Notes under the pieces: generated by a model | The model's database searches: none | Told to the model about the DNA's origin: nothing | Seen by the model: only the letters and a program-made list of their open reading frames with translations | Program-made: the position numbers and the translations under genes | In this document: positions 44,994-53,540 of the stretch, one piece after another | Layout of the letters: the number at the start of each line of letters is the position of its first letter | How positions within the stretch are numbered: position 1 is the stretch's first letter | DNA from: Phytoamicus setariae | GTDB taxonomy: Bacteria; Pseudomonadota; Alphaproteobacteria; Rhizobiales; Rhizobiaceae | Length of the DNA stretch: 64,000 bases | Direction: 5' to 3' | Assembly: GCF_016722925.1 (NCBI RefSeq) | Contig: NZ_JAEQNC010000003.1 | Span: 434,001 to 498,000 of the forward strand

Positions 44994-45131
44994 TAAAAAG
45001 ACTACGATTCGCAACAACTTAAGGTAACATTCACCTTCTCCTCCAGATTGTGCTCGCCAATAAGCGAAGCGCACGCTATGCTTAATTAAGGAATTTCTAT
45101 TGCACCAAGACAACAACCGTGGGGGTGTGTC

Positions 45132-46958
45132 ATGGACGAAAATAGATATCCGGACATGTCACGGACCGAAGAAAAAGCTCCTGTTGAGGAGCGCGCCGCC
45201 AGAGATGAATTGGAGCGGCTATTTTCGGATCCGCGACTCCGGCTGACCGAGCGGAACTATGCGTTTCTCGGCTATATCGCTGAGAAAGCTTTCGCCGGAA
45301 ATACTAAGGGCGCCAAGGCCTATTCGATTGCCGTCGACGTTTTCGGCCGGCCGCCGAGCTTCGACCCGGCTATCGACCCAATCGTACGTATTGAGGCCGC
45401 CCGGCTTCGTGCGGCGCTCGACCAATATTATGACGCCTATGGGGCGCCGAACGGGATCCGCGTAGGCTTGCCGAGGGGCCACTACATTGCCGACTTCACT
45501 CATATTCCGCATGAGGCTGCGCAGGGTCCAGCGGCGGCGGCTGTTTCCCAGCAGGCACCGTTGATCATCGAGCGGGGTGATTTGCATGATGCCGCAGATA
45601 ACCAGCAGCCGAAAAGCCCACGCCGCGTTCCAAAACCACTATTGTTCTTGGTAACCACGCTCGTTGCGGCTCTCACCCTGGTTTCGGCCGCAGCTTTTTT
45701 CGTTACACCGGAAACCCATGTAACTGGCCGAGCCGTGGACAAGCCGCTGGTCTCGCTGGTCGTTCAGACGAGGGATCCGGCCTACAGCGTGCGGGCCGAT
45801 AATCTCAAAGATGACCTGATGGTCGCACTCGCACGTTTCGGTACCTTGCGGCTGGCCAAATCGCAGAGCTTTGCCCGTCACCGGTCTGGTACGGCAATGG
45901 CCGGAGTCGATCGCGACACCTTTGTCAGCCCAAGCGATTATCAGATTGCGCTGACATACAGGGTCGATAGCGATGCGCACCGCGTCACGTGGTCGGTGAT
46001 TGAACCGGGCAGCGGTGAAACGCTTTTTTCTGGTCAAGACGCTGTTGCCAATCCCGCAGGCCACGCAGACCAGGCCGATGCAAAGCTCGTATCTTTACTG
46101 GGCGCCCGTTTCGGATCAGCCATGGGCCAGTTGAACGGTCTTGAGCTTCATCGCAAGGCGGATTCCGTTGAGGAAGGCAATGTTTGCGTTCTGGGCAGCG
46201 AGTACGCGATCAGCGCCGGCACGATTGCCGGACTGGCGCAGTCACGCGCATGCCTCGAGGCGACGCTCAAAGCCAACAAACGCGATGCCGACGCCAATGC
46301 GACTTTGGCGAGGGTCCTTGTTGCGTTAGACGAGGTGGCGGGCGCGTCCTCCAATTCGACGGCCGCACTCGGTTTGGCAAATGAGGCGCTTACGCTGGCG
46401 CCCAACTCGGACCGGGCGCTTGCCGCCCGCATGGTCGCCCTCTATGCCAAGGGGCGGCTGGATGCTGCGTTTGAGGCCGGCAATGATGCGCTTGCTGCCA
46501 ATCCGCTCAATGCCGAGGTGGCCAGCGCTTTCGCGCTACGCCTCTATGTCAGTGGCTCCTGGGCAAAAGGCGCGGCATTGGCACGATCGACGCTTGCAAG
46601 CTCGGAAATCGATCCGCCGGATGCCGCCCTGGTGCTCGCGCTCGAAGCCTATCGCAACGGCGCGTTCACCACCACACTACGCCAGTTGGATTCAATCATC
46701 GGCGAAGACAGCACCGGCTCGGCCCTGCGCATCGCCACGCTCGTACGAATGGGCAGGCGGGCCGATGCATTTACCGCACTCGGTGAGGCCAACCATATTC
46801 ATCCGCACTTCCTGAAGTTGTTCTCCAACATCATGACTTCGCGCCATGCCGATCCCTCTCTTCTTGCCACGCTAAAGCGTGACATTGCGGAGGCCGGCAC
46901 CAAAGCTTCCGCCGAATTGCGGCCAGCCATGGACAGCAACCCACAGAATCTTCGATAA
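45132..46958 (+). CDS. Membrane-anchored TPR protein with N-terminal DNA-binding-like domain
   Basis: A 608-residue protein. Residues 36-122 ([69 protein letters not shown]...[14 protein letters not shown]) form a domain shared with rhizobial TPR and cyclase proteins and resembling a winged helix. A membrane segment follows at 169-191 ([23 protein letters not shown]), then a TolB/FlgO-like periplasmic part ([23 protein letters not shown]) and several TPR-like repeats to the end. The layout is ToxR-like, so membrane-bound transcriptional control is possible but unproven. A GTAAC site lies about 100 bp upstream. Confidence 0.75.
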   Translation: MDENRYPDMSRTEEKAPVEERAARDELERLFSDPRLRLTERNYAFLGYIAEKAFAGNTKGAKAYSIAVDVFGRPPSFDPAIDPIVRIEAARLRAALDQYYDAYGAPNGIRVGLPRGHYIADFTHIPHEAAQGPAAAAVSQQAPLIIERGDLHDAADNQQPKSPRRVPKPLLFLVTTLVAALTLVSAAAFFVTPETHVTGRAVDKPLVSLVVQTRDPAYSVRADNLKDDLMVALARFGTLRLAKSQSFARHRSGTAMAGVDRDTFVSPSDYQIALTYRVDSDAHRVTWSVIEPGSGETLFSGQDAVANPAGHADQADAKLVSLLGARFGSAMGQLNGLELHRKADSVEEGNVCVLGSEYAISAGTIAGLAQSRACLEATLKANKRDADANATLARVLVALDEVAGASSNSTAALGLANEALTLAPNSDRALAARMVALYAKGRLDAAFEAGNDALAANPLNAEVASAFALRLYVSGSWAKGAALARSTLASSEIDPPDAALVLALEAYRNGAFTTTLRQLDSIIGEDSTGSALRIATLVRMGRRADAFTALGEANHIHPHFLKLFSNIMTSRHADPSLLATLKRDIAEAGTKASAELRPAMDSNPQNLR

Positions 46959-47578
46959 CGTTTCAATCGGCACGGCATCCAATTTTGCCCCCCCATATGC
47001 TGTAGATCAGCGCTTGGCCTGCCAGGCGCTGGCCGTGGTAGTACAGGGTAGGCCAAGTGCGAGTGATTGGGGCCTTCGGCTTTAGCATTGAGAACGGTTT
47101 TTGAAGCGCAGGACTCGTTTCCGGTCTCAACGATCTCGCAATGGTGCGTCAAGCGGTCGAGGAGTGCTGTCGTCATCTTGGCATTGTCGAATACTGTGCC
47201 GGTTGCCAGCTCCCAACCAGGGCCTCCGCTACCTCGCGCCTGTCGCCAAGTGCTTCCAGCAACGCGCCGATATCGCCTTGCAGCTCACCTCCGTCATCAT
47301 AATGGCGCAGGAAACCAACCGGAAGTGCCGCTGTCTCATCCCGCACCGCGAGGGCTTCGATTTCGCGGTGGAGCCGCGCAAACTCTGTTGTCCGGGCGCC
47401 AGGCCATTCGTGGTAACGGCTGGCAAGCATATCGTCGATCTCTGAATGGAAAGTTTCGACACTTCACCCTCTCTTCTTAAAGCTTGCCGGGAGGCGAACC
47501 TGATTGAGATAACCGCGCGGTTTTCAAAATCCCATAACGAGGTTTTCCTTCATGTGATCGCCTCGGTAGGGGACCAGG
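46959..47578. other. 620-bp degenerate region with IS21 relic
   Basis: This stretch has no intact gene. It holds the istB relic (47082-47200). To its right, on the minus strand, a frame (about 47200-47440) translates to hydrophilic, protein-like sequence (ARLHREIEALAVRDETAALPVGFLRHYDDGG) that I cannot assign. It marks the left boundary of the aromatic catabolic island. Confidence 0.55.
47082..47200 (-). pseudogene. IS21-family istB C-terminal fragment, frameshifted
   Basis: The translation [27 protein letters not shown] matches the C-terminus of IstB, the ATP-binding transposition helper of IS21 elements. After this the frame should read W-R-F-K-N-R, and it does if a single G is restored in TCCTG-CGC; as it stands the frame is broken. 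No istA and no terminal repeats are visible, so it is only a relic. Confidence 0.75.
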
Positions 47579-47911
47579 TTATTTCAGCGCGATATATGTC
47601 TGCGGATCGAGGGCGGTCGCGCGGACGGCGACATACTGGCCGGAAGCCTCGGTGACCATCTCGCGCAGTTTTCGGCACACGTCCCTCACGGTTTCTTGTG
47701 TCCGGTCGGGTTTGGGCAGGATCATCAACTCGACGTTCACGTGAGGCTGATCATCCAAACCCGCAACCTGCAGGATCGCGAACTGGCACGCGCTCGTATC
47801 AACCTTCAGTTCGACGCACAGCATCTCCCGTATAGGTAGCAGAGCTGATTTCAGCGACGTTACGGAAGCTTCGGGCAACGTCTCGTCCACATAGATTTTA
47901 ATGTTAGGCAT
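47579..47911 (-). CDS. Tautomerase-superfamily protein
   Basis: A 110-residue protein starting M-P-N-I-K-I-Y-V-D-E-T-L-P, so the processed form would have the N-terminal proline used as catalytic base in the tautomerase (4-OT/MIF) superfamily. The size is that of MIF-like or 5-carboxymethyl-2-hydroxymuconate isomerase-like members rather than the 60-residue 4-OT. It is 3 bp downstream of hydroxyquinol dioxygenase and the last gene of module A. It may isomerise a ring-cleavage product, though this step is not needed in the standard hydroxyquinol pathway. Confidence 0.75.
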   Translation of the reverse strand: MPNIKIYVDETLPEASVTSLKSALLPIREMLCVELKVDTSACQFAILQVAGLDDQPHVNVELMILPKPDRTQETVRDVCRKLREMVTEASGQYVAVRATALDPQTYIALK

Positions 47912-47914
47912 GGG

Positions 47915-48760
47915 TTACCTCGACACGGGGCAGAGCACGAAATCGAACGGCGAGCGCCAGAGCGTCTCCGCTTCATTCAGGCGCTCGTAAGGGGCAACGA
48001 GTGTAGTCTTGACGCCAAACACGGTGTCGGACTGCAGATAGGGATCATCACCAACGAAGGTGTGCGTGACGAGCTTCTGATATCCATCCGCCGTAACCAT
48101 GTAATGCATATGCGCAGGACGATAGGGATGGCGCCCCAGATTCCCCAGCATCTGGCCGACCGGTCCGTCATCGGGGATGGGGTAGGATACCGGCTTGATC
48201 CCGACAAAACTGTAGCAGCCGTCCGGGCCTGTAACGAAGATGCCGCGATTGTTCCACTTCGGCTGGATATCGGGTTGCTGGACATCGTAGAAGCCATCGG
48301 CATTGTCCGACCAGACGTCGACGCGAGCGCCTTCGATCGGCCGCCCTTCGAGATCGAGAACCTTTCCCTCGAAGAGACAGCTTTCCCCCTTGCCGTCGAG
48401 CGATATGCAGTCGCCCATCGCCAATACCGGCGCACCGACGACATGGAACGGTCCGAAGACGGTGTTTTCAGTCGAGCCCGCAGGCCTGCGGTTGTTGATG
48501 GCGTCAACGAGCATGGAGAAGCCGAGCGTATCGGACAGCAGGATGAATTCCTGACGTTCACCGCTACAGATCCGGCCGGTTTTCGTCAGGAAATCGATGC
48601 CAACTTCCCACTCCTTCTGGGTCAGTTGAATTTCCTTCGCAAAAGCATGCAGGTGCTTGACGAGACATGACATGACTTCTGCCAGGCGAGGGTCCGTGCC
48701 CTCCCCCATTCTGGCGTTTACCGCCTCGACCGAACCTTCCTCGTTAAAATATCTGGTCAT
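47915..48760 (-). CDS. Hydroxyquinol 1,2-dioxygenase (module A)
   Basis: A 281-residue intradiol dioxygenase that cleaves 1,2,4-trihydroxybenzene to maleylacetate. The N-terminal helical dimerisation part (VKHLHAFAKEIQLTQKEWEVGIDFLTKTGRICSGERQEFILLSDTLGFSMLVDAINNRR) and the catalytic part follow the hydroxyquinol subgroup. Fe(III) ligands are the tyrosines in DNADGFYDVQQPD and PVSYPIPDDGP and the histidines in RPAHMHYM. Roughly 70 percent of residues appear identical to the module B copy at 59108. AGGAG lies 9 bp before the ATG. Confidence 0.93.
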   Translation of the reverse strand: MTRYFNEEGSVEAVNARMGEGTDPRLAEVMSCLVKHLHAFAKEIQLTQKEWEVGIDFLTKTGRICSGERQEFILLSDTLGFSMLVDAINNRRPAGSTENTVFGPFHVVGAPVLAMGDCISLDGKGESCLFEGKVLDLEGRPIEGARVDVWSDNADGFYDVQQPDIQPKWNNRGIFVTGPDGCYSFVGIKPVSYPIPDDGPVGQMLGNLGRHPYRPAHMHYMVTADGYQKLVTHTFVGDDPYLQSDTVFGVKTTLVAPYERLNEAETLWRSPFDFVLCPVSR

Positions 48761-48800
48761 CTGAACTTACTCCTGAATAGATGAAGGGATGCCGCCTCAT

Positions 48801-49877
48801 TCAAGCTGCCGGTTGCCCGACGGGCAGCGGCGGCGCCTCACCCGCGGCATTCCTGGCAGGTGCCAGGTGGCGAAGAGGCAGCAGATCGAGGCCGGTGCGA
48901 TCGACGAACGTGCCCCAAAGACCGCGTCGCGCGAACAACATGATCCCAATGCCAAGCAGGCCGAGAATGATGAGGTAGACCGTTCCATAATCGGCCATGA
49001 CCCGCTGCAGGCAGTAGAACACCGCAACGCCGACAATTGGCCCCGGCAACGTGCCGATTCCGCCGATGACCACGACGAAGATGACGAACGCCGTCCAGTC
49101 GATGACCGAGAATGCGGCATCCGGCGTGACGCGCGTGATCTGCAGGAACATCAGCGCTCCGCACAAACCCGTCCCCAAGGCCGAAAGGATGAAGATAGCA
49201 GCCTTGATGCGAACCGGATCGACGCCCACGGAACGGGCGGCATTGGCATTGTCGCGAGTGGCCTGAAGCCCCAGCCCCAACCGGGAGCGCAAAAACAGGT
49301 AAGATGCCACGAACAGAACAAGAGCAAGCACCAAGGCAAACCAATAGGTCAGGGCATCGGTGGCGGCGGCGGTGCTGACGTCAAGCAGATGCTTGATCGC
49401 GTCCACCCCGAACATGTCCTTGGTCGTGCCCTTCGGCAGCGACGTTCCAGTTCCTCCGCCGAGAGCCTTCCACTGGCCTGCGGCAAGCCGGGCGATGTCA
49501 GCGACAACCCAGGTACCGATGGCAAAATAGGCGCCGTTCAATCGGAAGGTGAAAAACGCCATCGGAACAGCAAACAACGCTGCGACGAGACCGCCGATCA
49601 GAATGCCGATCAGTGGATCAAATCCCCAGAGGATCACCGCAGCAAACATCGCGTAGGCGCCGATGCCGACGAATGCCTGCTGCCCGACGGAAACGAGCCC
49701 CGCGAATCCGGCAAGCATGTTCCAGTTCATGGCAAGAACCAGCAAGGTCAAAACACCGAAGAGATCCTGAACGACGGCGCGCGGTGCAAAGAATGGCAGG
49801 GCGAACAGCGTTGCGACGATCACCGCCGACAGGATGACAACCGAAGCACGGCCAGTTGTAAAAGATGAAATGTTCAT
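48801..49877 (-). CDS. Branched-chain-type ABC transporter permease LivM
   Basis: A 358-residue permease with LivM signatures: LLVLAMNWNMLAGFAGLVSVGQQAFVGIGAYAMFAAVILWG at the N-terminus and LGLGLQATRDNANAARSVGVDPVRIKAAIFILSALGTGLCGALMF in the middle. The extended C-terminal tail (LDLLPLRHLAPARNAAGEAPPLP) is unusual but not disruptive. The start at 49877 is the first credible one; the frame upstream overlaps livH. The Liv-type importer in a phenolic catabolic operon probably takes up an aromatic acid or phenol. Confidence 0.9.
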   Translation of the reverse strand: MNISSFTTGRASVVILSAVIVATLFALPFFAPRAVVQDLFGVLTLLVLAMNWNMLAGFAGLVSVGQQAFVGIGAYAMFAAVILWGFDPLIGILIGGLVAALFAVPMAFFTFRLNGAYFAIGTWVVADIARLAAGQWKALGGGTGTSLPKGTTKDMFGVDAIKHLLDVSTAAATDALTYWFALVLALVLFVASYLFLRSRLGLGLQATRDNANAARSVGVDPVRIKAAIFILSALGTGLCGALMFLQITRVTPDAAFSVIDWTAFVIFVVVIGGIGTLPGPIVGVAVFYCLQRVMADYGTVYLIILGLLGIGIMLFARRGLWGTFVDRTGLDLLPLRHLAPARNAAGEAPPLPVGQPAA

Positions 49878-49888
49878 AGCTTCAGACC

Positions 49889-50752
49889 TCAATCGTTGGC
49901 GCGCGGAAAGAGGCCGCGGGGACTGACGAGAAGAACAAGGACGAAGGCGATATGTCCCGCCAGAATCTGCCATTCCGGATTGACCGCAGCACCCACCGTC
50001 TGGGCGAGCCCGATGACGATGCCGCCAGCAAGCGTGCCCCATAGGCTGCCGAGACCGCCGATGATGACGGCTTCGAAGGCGTAGAGCAGACGCGCCGGAC
50101 CGATCGACGGATCGAAGTTCGCGCGCATGCCAAGATAAACGGCGGCAATGCTCGCAACGACGAACGCGAGCCCGGTTGCAATCGCAAAGATTCGGTTTGG
50201 CCGGATGCCCATCAACCGGGCAGTGACGGCATCATCCGATGTCGCTCGAAACGCACGGCCAAGAGCCGTGGTATAGAAGAGCCTATTCAGAGCAAAAATG
50301 ACGAGAACGGCGGTCGCAAGAGTCAGAAGCGGCATGACACCGACCGTCAGAGACCCTATCTGCAATGATTGTGTCTCGATAGCGCCGGCAGAAAGCTTCT
50401 GGCTGTTTGCGGAGAAACCCTCCAGCAACGCATTCTGGATGACGACGGACAGGCCGAACGTCACCAGTAGCGGCGGCAGCAAGTCATCACCGAGCACCCT
50501 GTTCAGCACATGGGTCTGCAGCAGCCAGCCGACGGCGAACATCCCGGGAGCAGCCAACAGGACGGCCCAAAAAGGATGCAATCCCAGAGCGCTGGCAATG
50601 ACGAGGATAAGATAGGCCGCCAACACGATCAGATCACCATGGGCCAGATTGACCAGACGCATGATCCCAAAGACAAGGCTGAGGCCGGCGGCGAAAAGGG
50701 CGTAGAGCCCACCAAGCAGGATGCCCTGCATGATCGTGTCCAGGGTTATCAT
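49889..50752 (-). CDS. Branched-chain-type ABC transporter permease LivH
   Basis: A 287-residue permease: GILLGGLYALFAAGLSLVFGIMRLVNLAHGDLIVLAAYL is the LivH hallmark, with the loop LGRAFRATSDDAVTARLMGIRPNRIFAIATGLAFVVASIAAVYLG. It overlaps livF by 4 bp (50749-50752) and is 11 bp from livM. Confidence 0.92.
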   Translation of the reverse strand: MITLDTIMQGILLGGLYALFAAGLSLVFGIMRLVNLAHGDLIVLAAYLILVIASALGLHPFWAVLLAAPGMFAVGWLLQTHVLNRVLGDDLLPPLLVTFGLSVVIQNALLEGFSANSQKLSAGAIETQSLQIGSLTVGVMPLLTLATAVLVIFALNRLFYTTALGRAFRATSDDAVTARLMGIRPNRIFAIATGLAFVVASIAAVYLGMRANFDPSIGPARLLYAFEAVIIGGLGSLWGTLAGGIVIGLAQTVGAAVNPEWQILAGHIAFVLVLLVSPRGLFPRAND

Positions 50753-51462
50753 GCATGCACTCCGAAATAGGCATCGTGGATGGCATCCCGAGAGAGTTCG
50801 TCGGGACGGCCCTCAAGCGTGATCCGGCCTTCCGCCATGCAATAGACGCGATCTGCGACCTTCAGGGCCTGGCCGATATCCTGCTCGACGACGACGATCG
50901 AGGTTCCCACCGCCTTGATCCGGGGGACGGCGGCGTAAATGTCCTTGATGACGACAGGTGCGAGGCCAAGCGAGATCTCGTCGCAAAGCAGGACGCGCGG
51001 GTTGCTCATCAGTGCGCGACCAATGGCCACCATCTGCTGCTGCCCACCCGAAAGCGCGGTGCCGGGGCTGCGCCGGCGTTCGGCGAGGATCGGGAAAAGC
51101 TCGTAGAGGCTTTTCAGGTTCCAGGGCCCCTCGCCCTTGCGGGCATGGGCGCCGATCAGCAGGTTTTCCTCCACGGTCAATGAAGGGAACAGACGGCGCC
51201 CTTCCGGTACGGTGGCGATTCCCTTGAGGAGAATGTCCGGCGCATCCAGATGATCGATGCGCTCTCCCTCGAGCGTCATATTACCGGACCCGATTTTGAC
51301 AATCCCGGTCAGTGCACGCATCAACGTGCTCTTTCCAGCGCCGTTTGCCCCGATCATGGCAACCGTTTCACCGGCATCGAGATACATGTCGATGCCGAAC
51401 AACGCCTGGAAGTCACCGTAATAGGCTGTCAGGCCGTTGATTTCGAGAAAATGCCCGCTCAT
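50749..51462 (-). CDS. Branched-chain-type ABC transporter ATP-binding protein LivF
   Basis: A 237-residue ATPase. Walker A is IGANGAGKSTLMRALTG, signature ALSGGQQQMVAIGRALMSNPRVLLCDEISLGLAP, with the LivF-type end PDELSRDAIHDAYFGVHA. The start at 51462 overlaps the livG stop as ATGA. The frame upstream is unrelated. Confidence 0.92.
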   Translation of the reverse strand: MSGHFLEINGLTAYYGDFQALFGIDMYLDAGETVAMIGANGAGKSTLMRALTGIVKIGSGNMTLEGERIDHLDAPDILLKGIATVPEGRRLFPSLTVEENLLIGAHARKGEGPWNLKSLYELFPILAERRRSPGTALSGGQQQMVAIGRALMSNPRVLLCDEISLGLAPVVIKDIYAAVPRIKAVGTSIVVVEQDIGQALKVADRVYCMAEGRITLEGRPDELSRDAIHDAYFGVHA

Positions 51463-52178
51463 GCCTCGATCCCCAGATAGATTTCGCGAACCTCGCGCGA
51501 CGCCATGACCTCTTCCGGCGGGCCGGCCATGAGGACACGGCCGAAATTCAGCACCACCAGTCGTTCTACGACGCTGTTCAGTGCATGCAGAACGTGCTCG
51601 ATCCATATGATCGCCGTGCCTCCGGCGTGGATCTCCCTTATGGTCGCAACCAGCTCCCGACACTCCGCCTCCGTCAGTCCACCGGCGATCTCATCCAGCA
51701 GAAGGATCCTTGGCTTGGTTGCCATCGCTCGCGCCAGTTCAAGCCGTTTGCGCTGAAGCAGCGGCAGCCCGCCGGCTTCCCTGTTGGCCTGCGGTGCCAA
51801 ACGGGTGCGCTCGAGAATGTCCATGCAGAAACCGGGCGCGTCAGCGGCGGAAACGGTTCCGCCGAAGCGGGCGGCAACAAGGAGGTTTTCATAGACGGAA
51901 AGTCGACCGAACGGCTGCGGGATCTGAAACGACCGGCCGATGCCGCTCTCGCAGCGCTTCATCGCGCTGTCACGGGTAACATCCCGTCCGTCGAGAAAAA
52001 TCTGGCCGCTGTCAGCCGCGACATTTCCCGTGATGAGGTTGAAGAGGGTCGACTTCCCTGCGCCGTTCGGACCGATGATGCCGAGCGCTTCGCCATTGTT
52101 CAGGTCGAAACTGACATCGTCTGTCACCTTCAATGCACCGAACGATTTCGATACCGCTTTGAGAGATAGGATGGGCAT
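51459..52178 (-). CDS. Branched-chain-type ABC transporter ATP-binding protein LivG
   Basis: A 239-residue ATPase: LKAVSKSFGALKVTDDVSFDLNNGEALGIIGPNGAGKSTLFNLITGNVAADSGQIFLDGRDVT, signature-region AGGLPLLQRKRLELARAMATKPRILLLDEIAGGLTEAECRELV. The LivG hallmark, in which the LSGGQ motif reads L-P-L-L-Q-R-K-R, is present. It follows livK by 70 bp with a hairpin in between. Confidence 0.92.
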   Translation of the reverse strand: MPILSLKAVSKSFGALKVTDDVSFDLNNGEALGIIGPNGAGKSTLFNLITGNVAADSGQIFLDGRDVTRDSAMKRCESGIGRSFQIPQPFGRLSVYENLLVAARFGGTVSAADAPGFCMDILERTRLAPQANREAGGLPLLQRKRLELARAMATKPRILLLDEIAGGLTEAECRELVATIREIHAGGTAIIWIEHVLHALNSVVERLVVLNFGRVLMAGPPEEVMASREVREIYLGIEA

Positions 52179-52212
52179 GCGCGCTCCGATGGATCGTCAG
52201 ACTCGTGGAGTG

Positions 52213-52241
52213 GCCAGCCGGCTCCGTTCGTGCCGGCTGGC
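52213..52241 (-). promoter_or_regulatory. Intercistronic hairpin after livK
   Basis: GCCAGCCGGC (52213-52222) and GCCGGCTGGC (52232-52241) form a perfect 10-bp stem with a 9-nt loop. It begins 7 bp after the livK stop and precedes livG. No T-run is present, so it is probably an mRNA-stabilising or partially terminating element. Confidence 0.65.
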
Positions 52242-52248
52242 GGGTTCC

Positions 52249-53514
52249 TTAGCCAAGCAGTTCCAGCTTGCCGCCGAGCGGAATCTCCGGCGCATTGGCG
52301 TTTTCAACGATGACCAGATCGAAGGTTCCATCGCTCTTTCGGCGCCACTGCCCGCCGACCAGCGGCGTCTTCGCCACGTTCTTGCGTGCAAAGGGAGGCA
52401 CGTTGTCCTTGCCCCATTTGATGTTGCCCACCACGGTATCGAGGTTGGTGGCGGAAATGGCTTCAACGATGGCCTCACCATCTGTGGGGTCGGATGCGCG
52501 CTTCAAGACATCGGCTGCGAGCTCGAACAGCGCGTGGGTGAAGCCAACCGGCTGGGTCCATTGCCGTTTTGCCGCTTTTGAAAAGCCGTCAGCCAGTTCC
52601 GCCGAGCTTTCGCCGGTCAGGGACGACTTGTAGGGGAAAGCCGGCGACCAGTAGATTTCCGCTGTCAGGTTATGACCAAGATCGCCCAAGGCGACCACGC
52701 TTTCCGGGAACAGAAGCGCCTTTGCGATCGACACGATCTTGGGCTTGAAACCCTGCTGGGCGGCCTGTGTCCAGAAGGTCGTGAAGTCCGGCGGGATCGG
52801 AATACCGGTGAAGATATCGCAGCCGGCCTGCTTGAATGCGTTGATCTGGGCGCTGAAGTCGTCCGTCAGGTTCTGGTAACGGCCGGGATCGGTCAGTTGA
52901 TAACCGGCCGCCTTTGCCGCCGGAGGCATTCCGACGTCCGAGCCCCAGGCATTGCCATCCCCGTCATTCGGCCACAGTGCGCCGACCTTCTTGTTGGTGT
53001 CGAGGCTATTCCACATATTGAGGAAGACCGAGACGTTGTCTTCCAGCCCCCAGAAGAAGTGATAGACATAATCGAACTCCTGCCAGCTTCCGGGATCAGC
53101 GGGGTTTCCCTGCTGCCCGATGAACCAGGGCTGCCATGGAGCGACGGAGGAAATGACTGGCACTTCCTCGCTTTCGGCAATGGCACAGACCGGGTTCGTG
53201 GTCTCCGGCGTGGAGGCGACGAGGATCAGGTTCACTTCGTCGCGGCTGATGAGTTCCTTCGCGACTTCCGCTGCCCGGTTCGGATTGGACTGGCTGTCCT
53301 TCACGATCACCTCAACATCCAGACCGAGAGACTTGGCGCTTTCGAGGAATTTCGAGACCATGTAGCTATCCGCCTGGGCGAAGGCCGAAAGCGGGCCGGA
53401 CTGAGGCGTCACATAGCCGATCTTGATCTTGGCACCGCTGGCAAGAGCGGGCATGGCGAAGCTCGTGGCATAGGCGGCGGCAGTCGTCTTCAACAGTTGT
53501 CTTCTGGTAATCAT
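52249..53514 (-). CDS. Branched-chain-type ABC transporter substrate-binding protein LivK-like
   Basis: A 421-residue periplasmic protein with a signal resembling the Tat class (ITRRQLLKTTAAAYATSFAMPALA, cleavage near residue 26). The mature part starts KIKIGYVTPQSGPLSAFAQADSYMVSKFLESAKSLGLDVEVIVKDSQSNPNRAAEVAKELISRDEVNLILVASTPETTNPVC. Relatives of this subtype (Peripla_BP_6) bind aromatic acids as well as amino acids. The start at 53514 is chosen for the signal. It lies 26 bp after maleylacetate reductase. Confidence 0.9.
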   Translation of the reverse strand: MITRRQLLKTTAAAYATSFAMPALASGAKIKIGYVTPQSGPLSAFAQADSYMVSKFLESAKSLGLDVEVIVKDSQSNPNRAAEVAKELISRDEVNLILVASTPETTNPVCAIAESEEVPVISSVAPWQPWFIGQQGNPADPGSWQEFDYVYHFFWGLEDNVSVFLNMWNSLDTNKKVGALWPNDGDGNAWGSDVGMPPAAKAAGYQLTDPGRYQNLTDDFSAQINAFKQAGCDIFTGIPIPPDFTTFWTQAAQQGFKPKIVSIAKALLFPESVVALGDLGHNLTAEIYWSPAFPYKSSLTGESSAELADGFSKAAKRQWTQPVGFTHALFELAADVLKRASDPTDGEAIVEAISATNLDTVVGNIKWGKDNVPPFARKNVAKTPLVGGQWRRKSDGTFDLVIVENANAPEIPLGGKLELLG

Positions 53515-53540
53515 CGCTTTCTCCTCCCGTTTCGTGCGAT

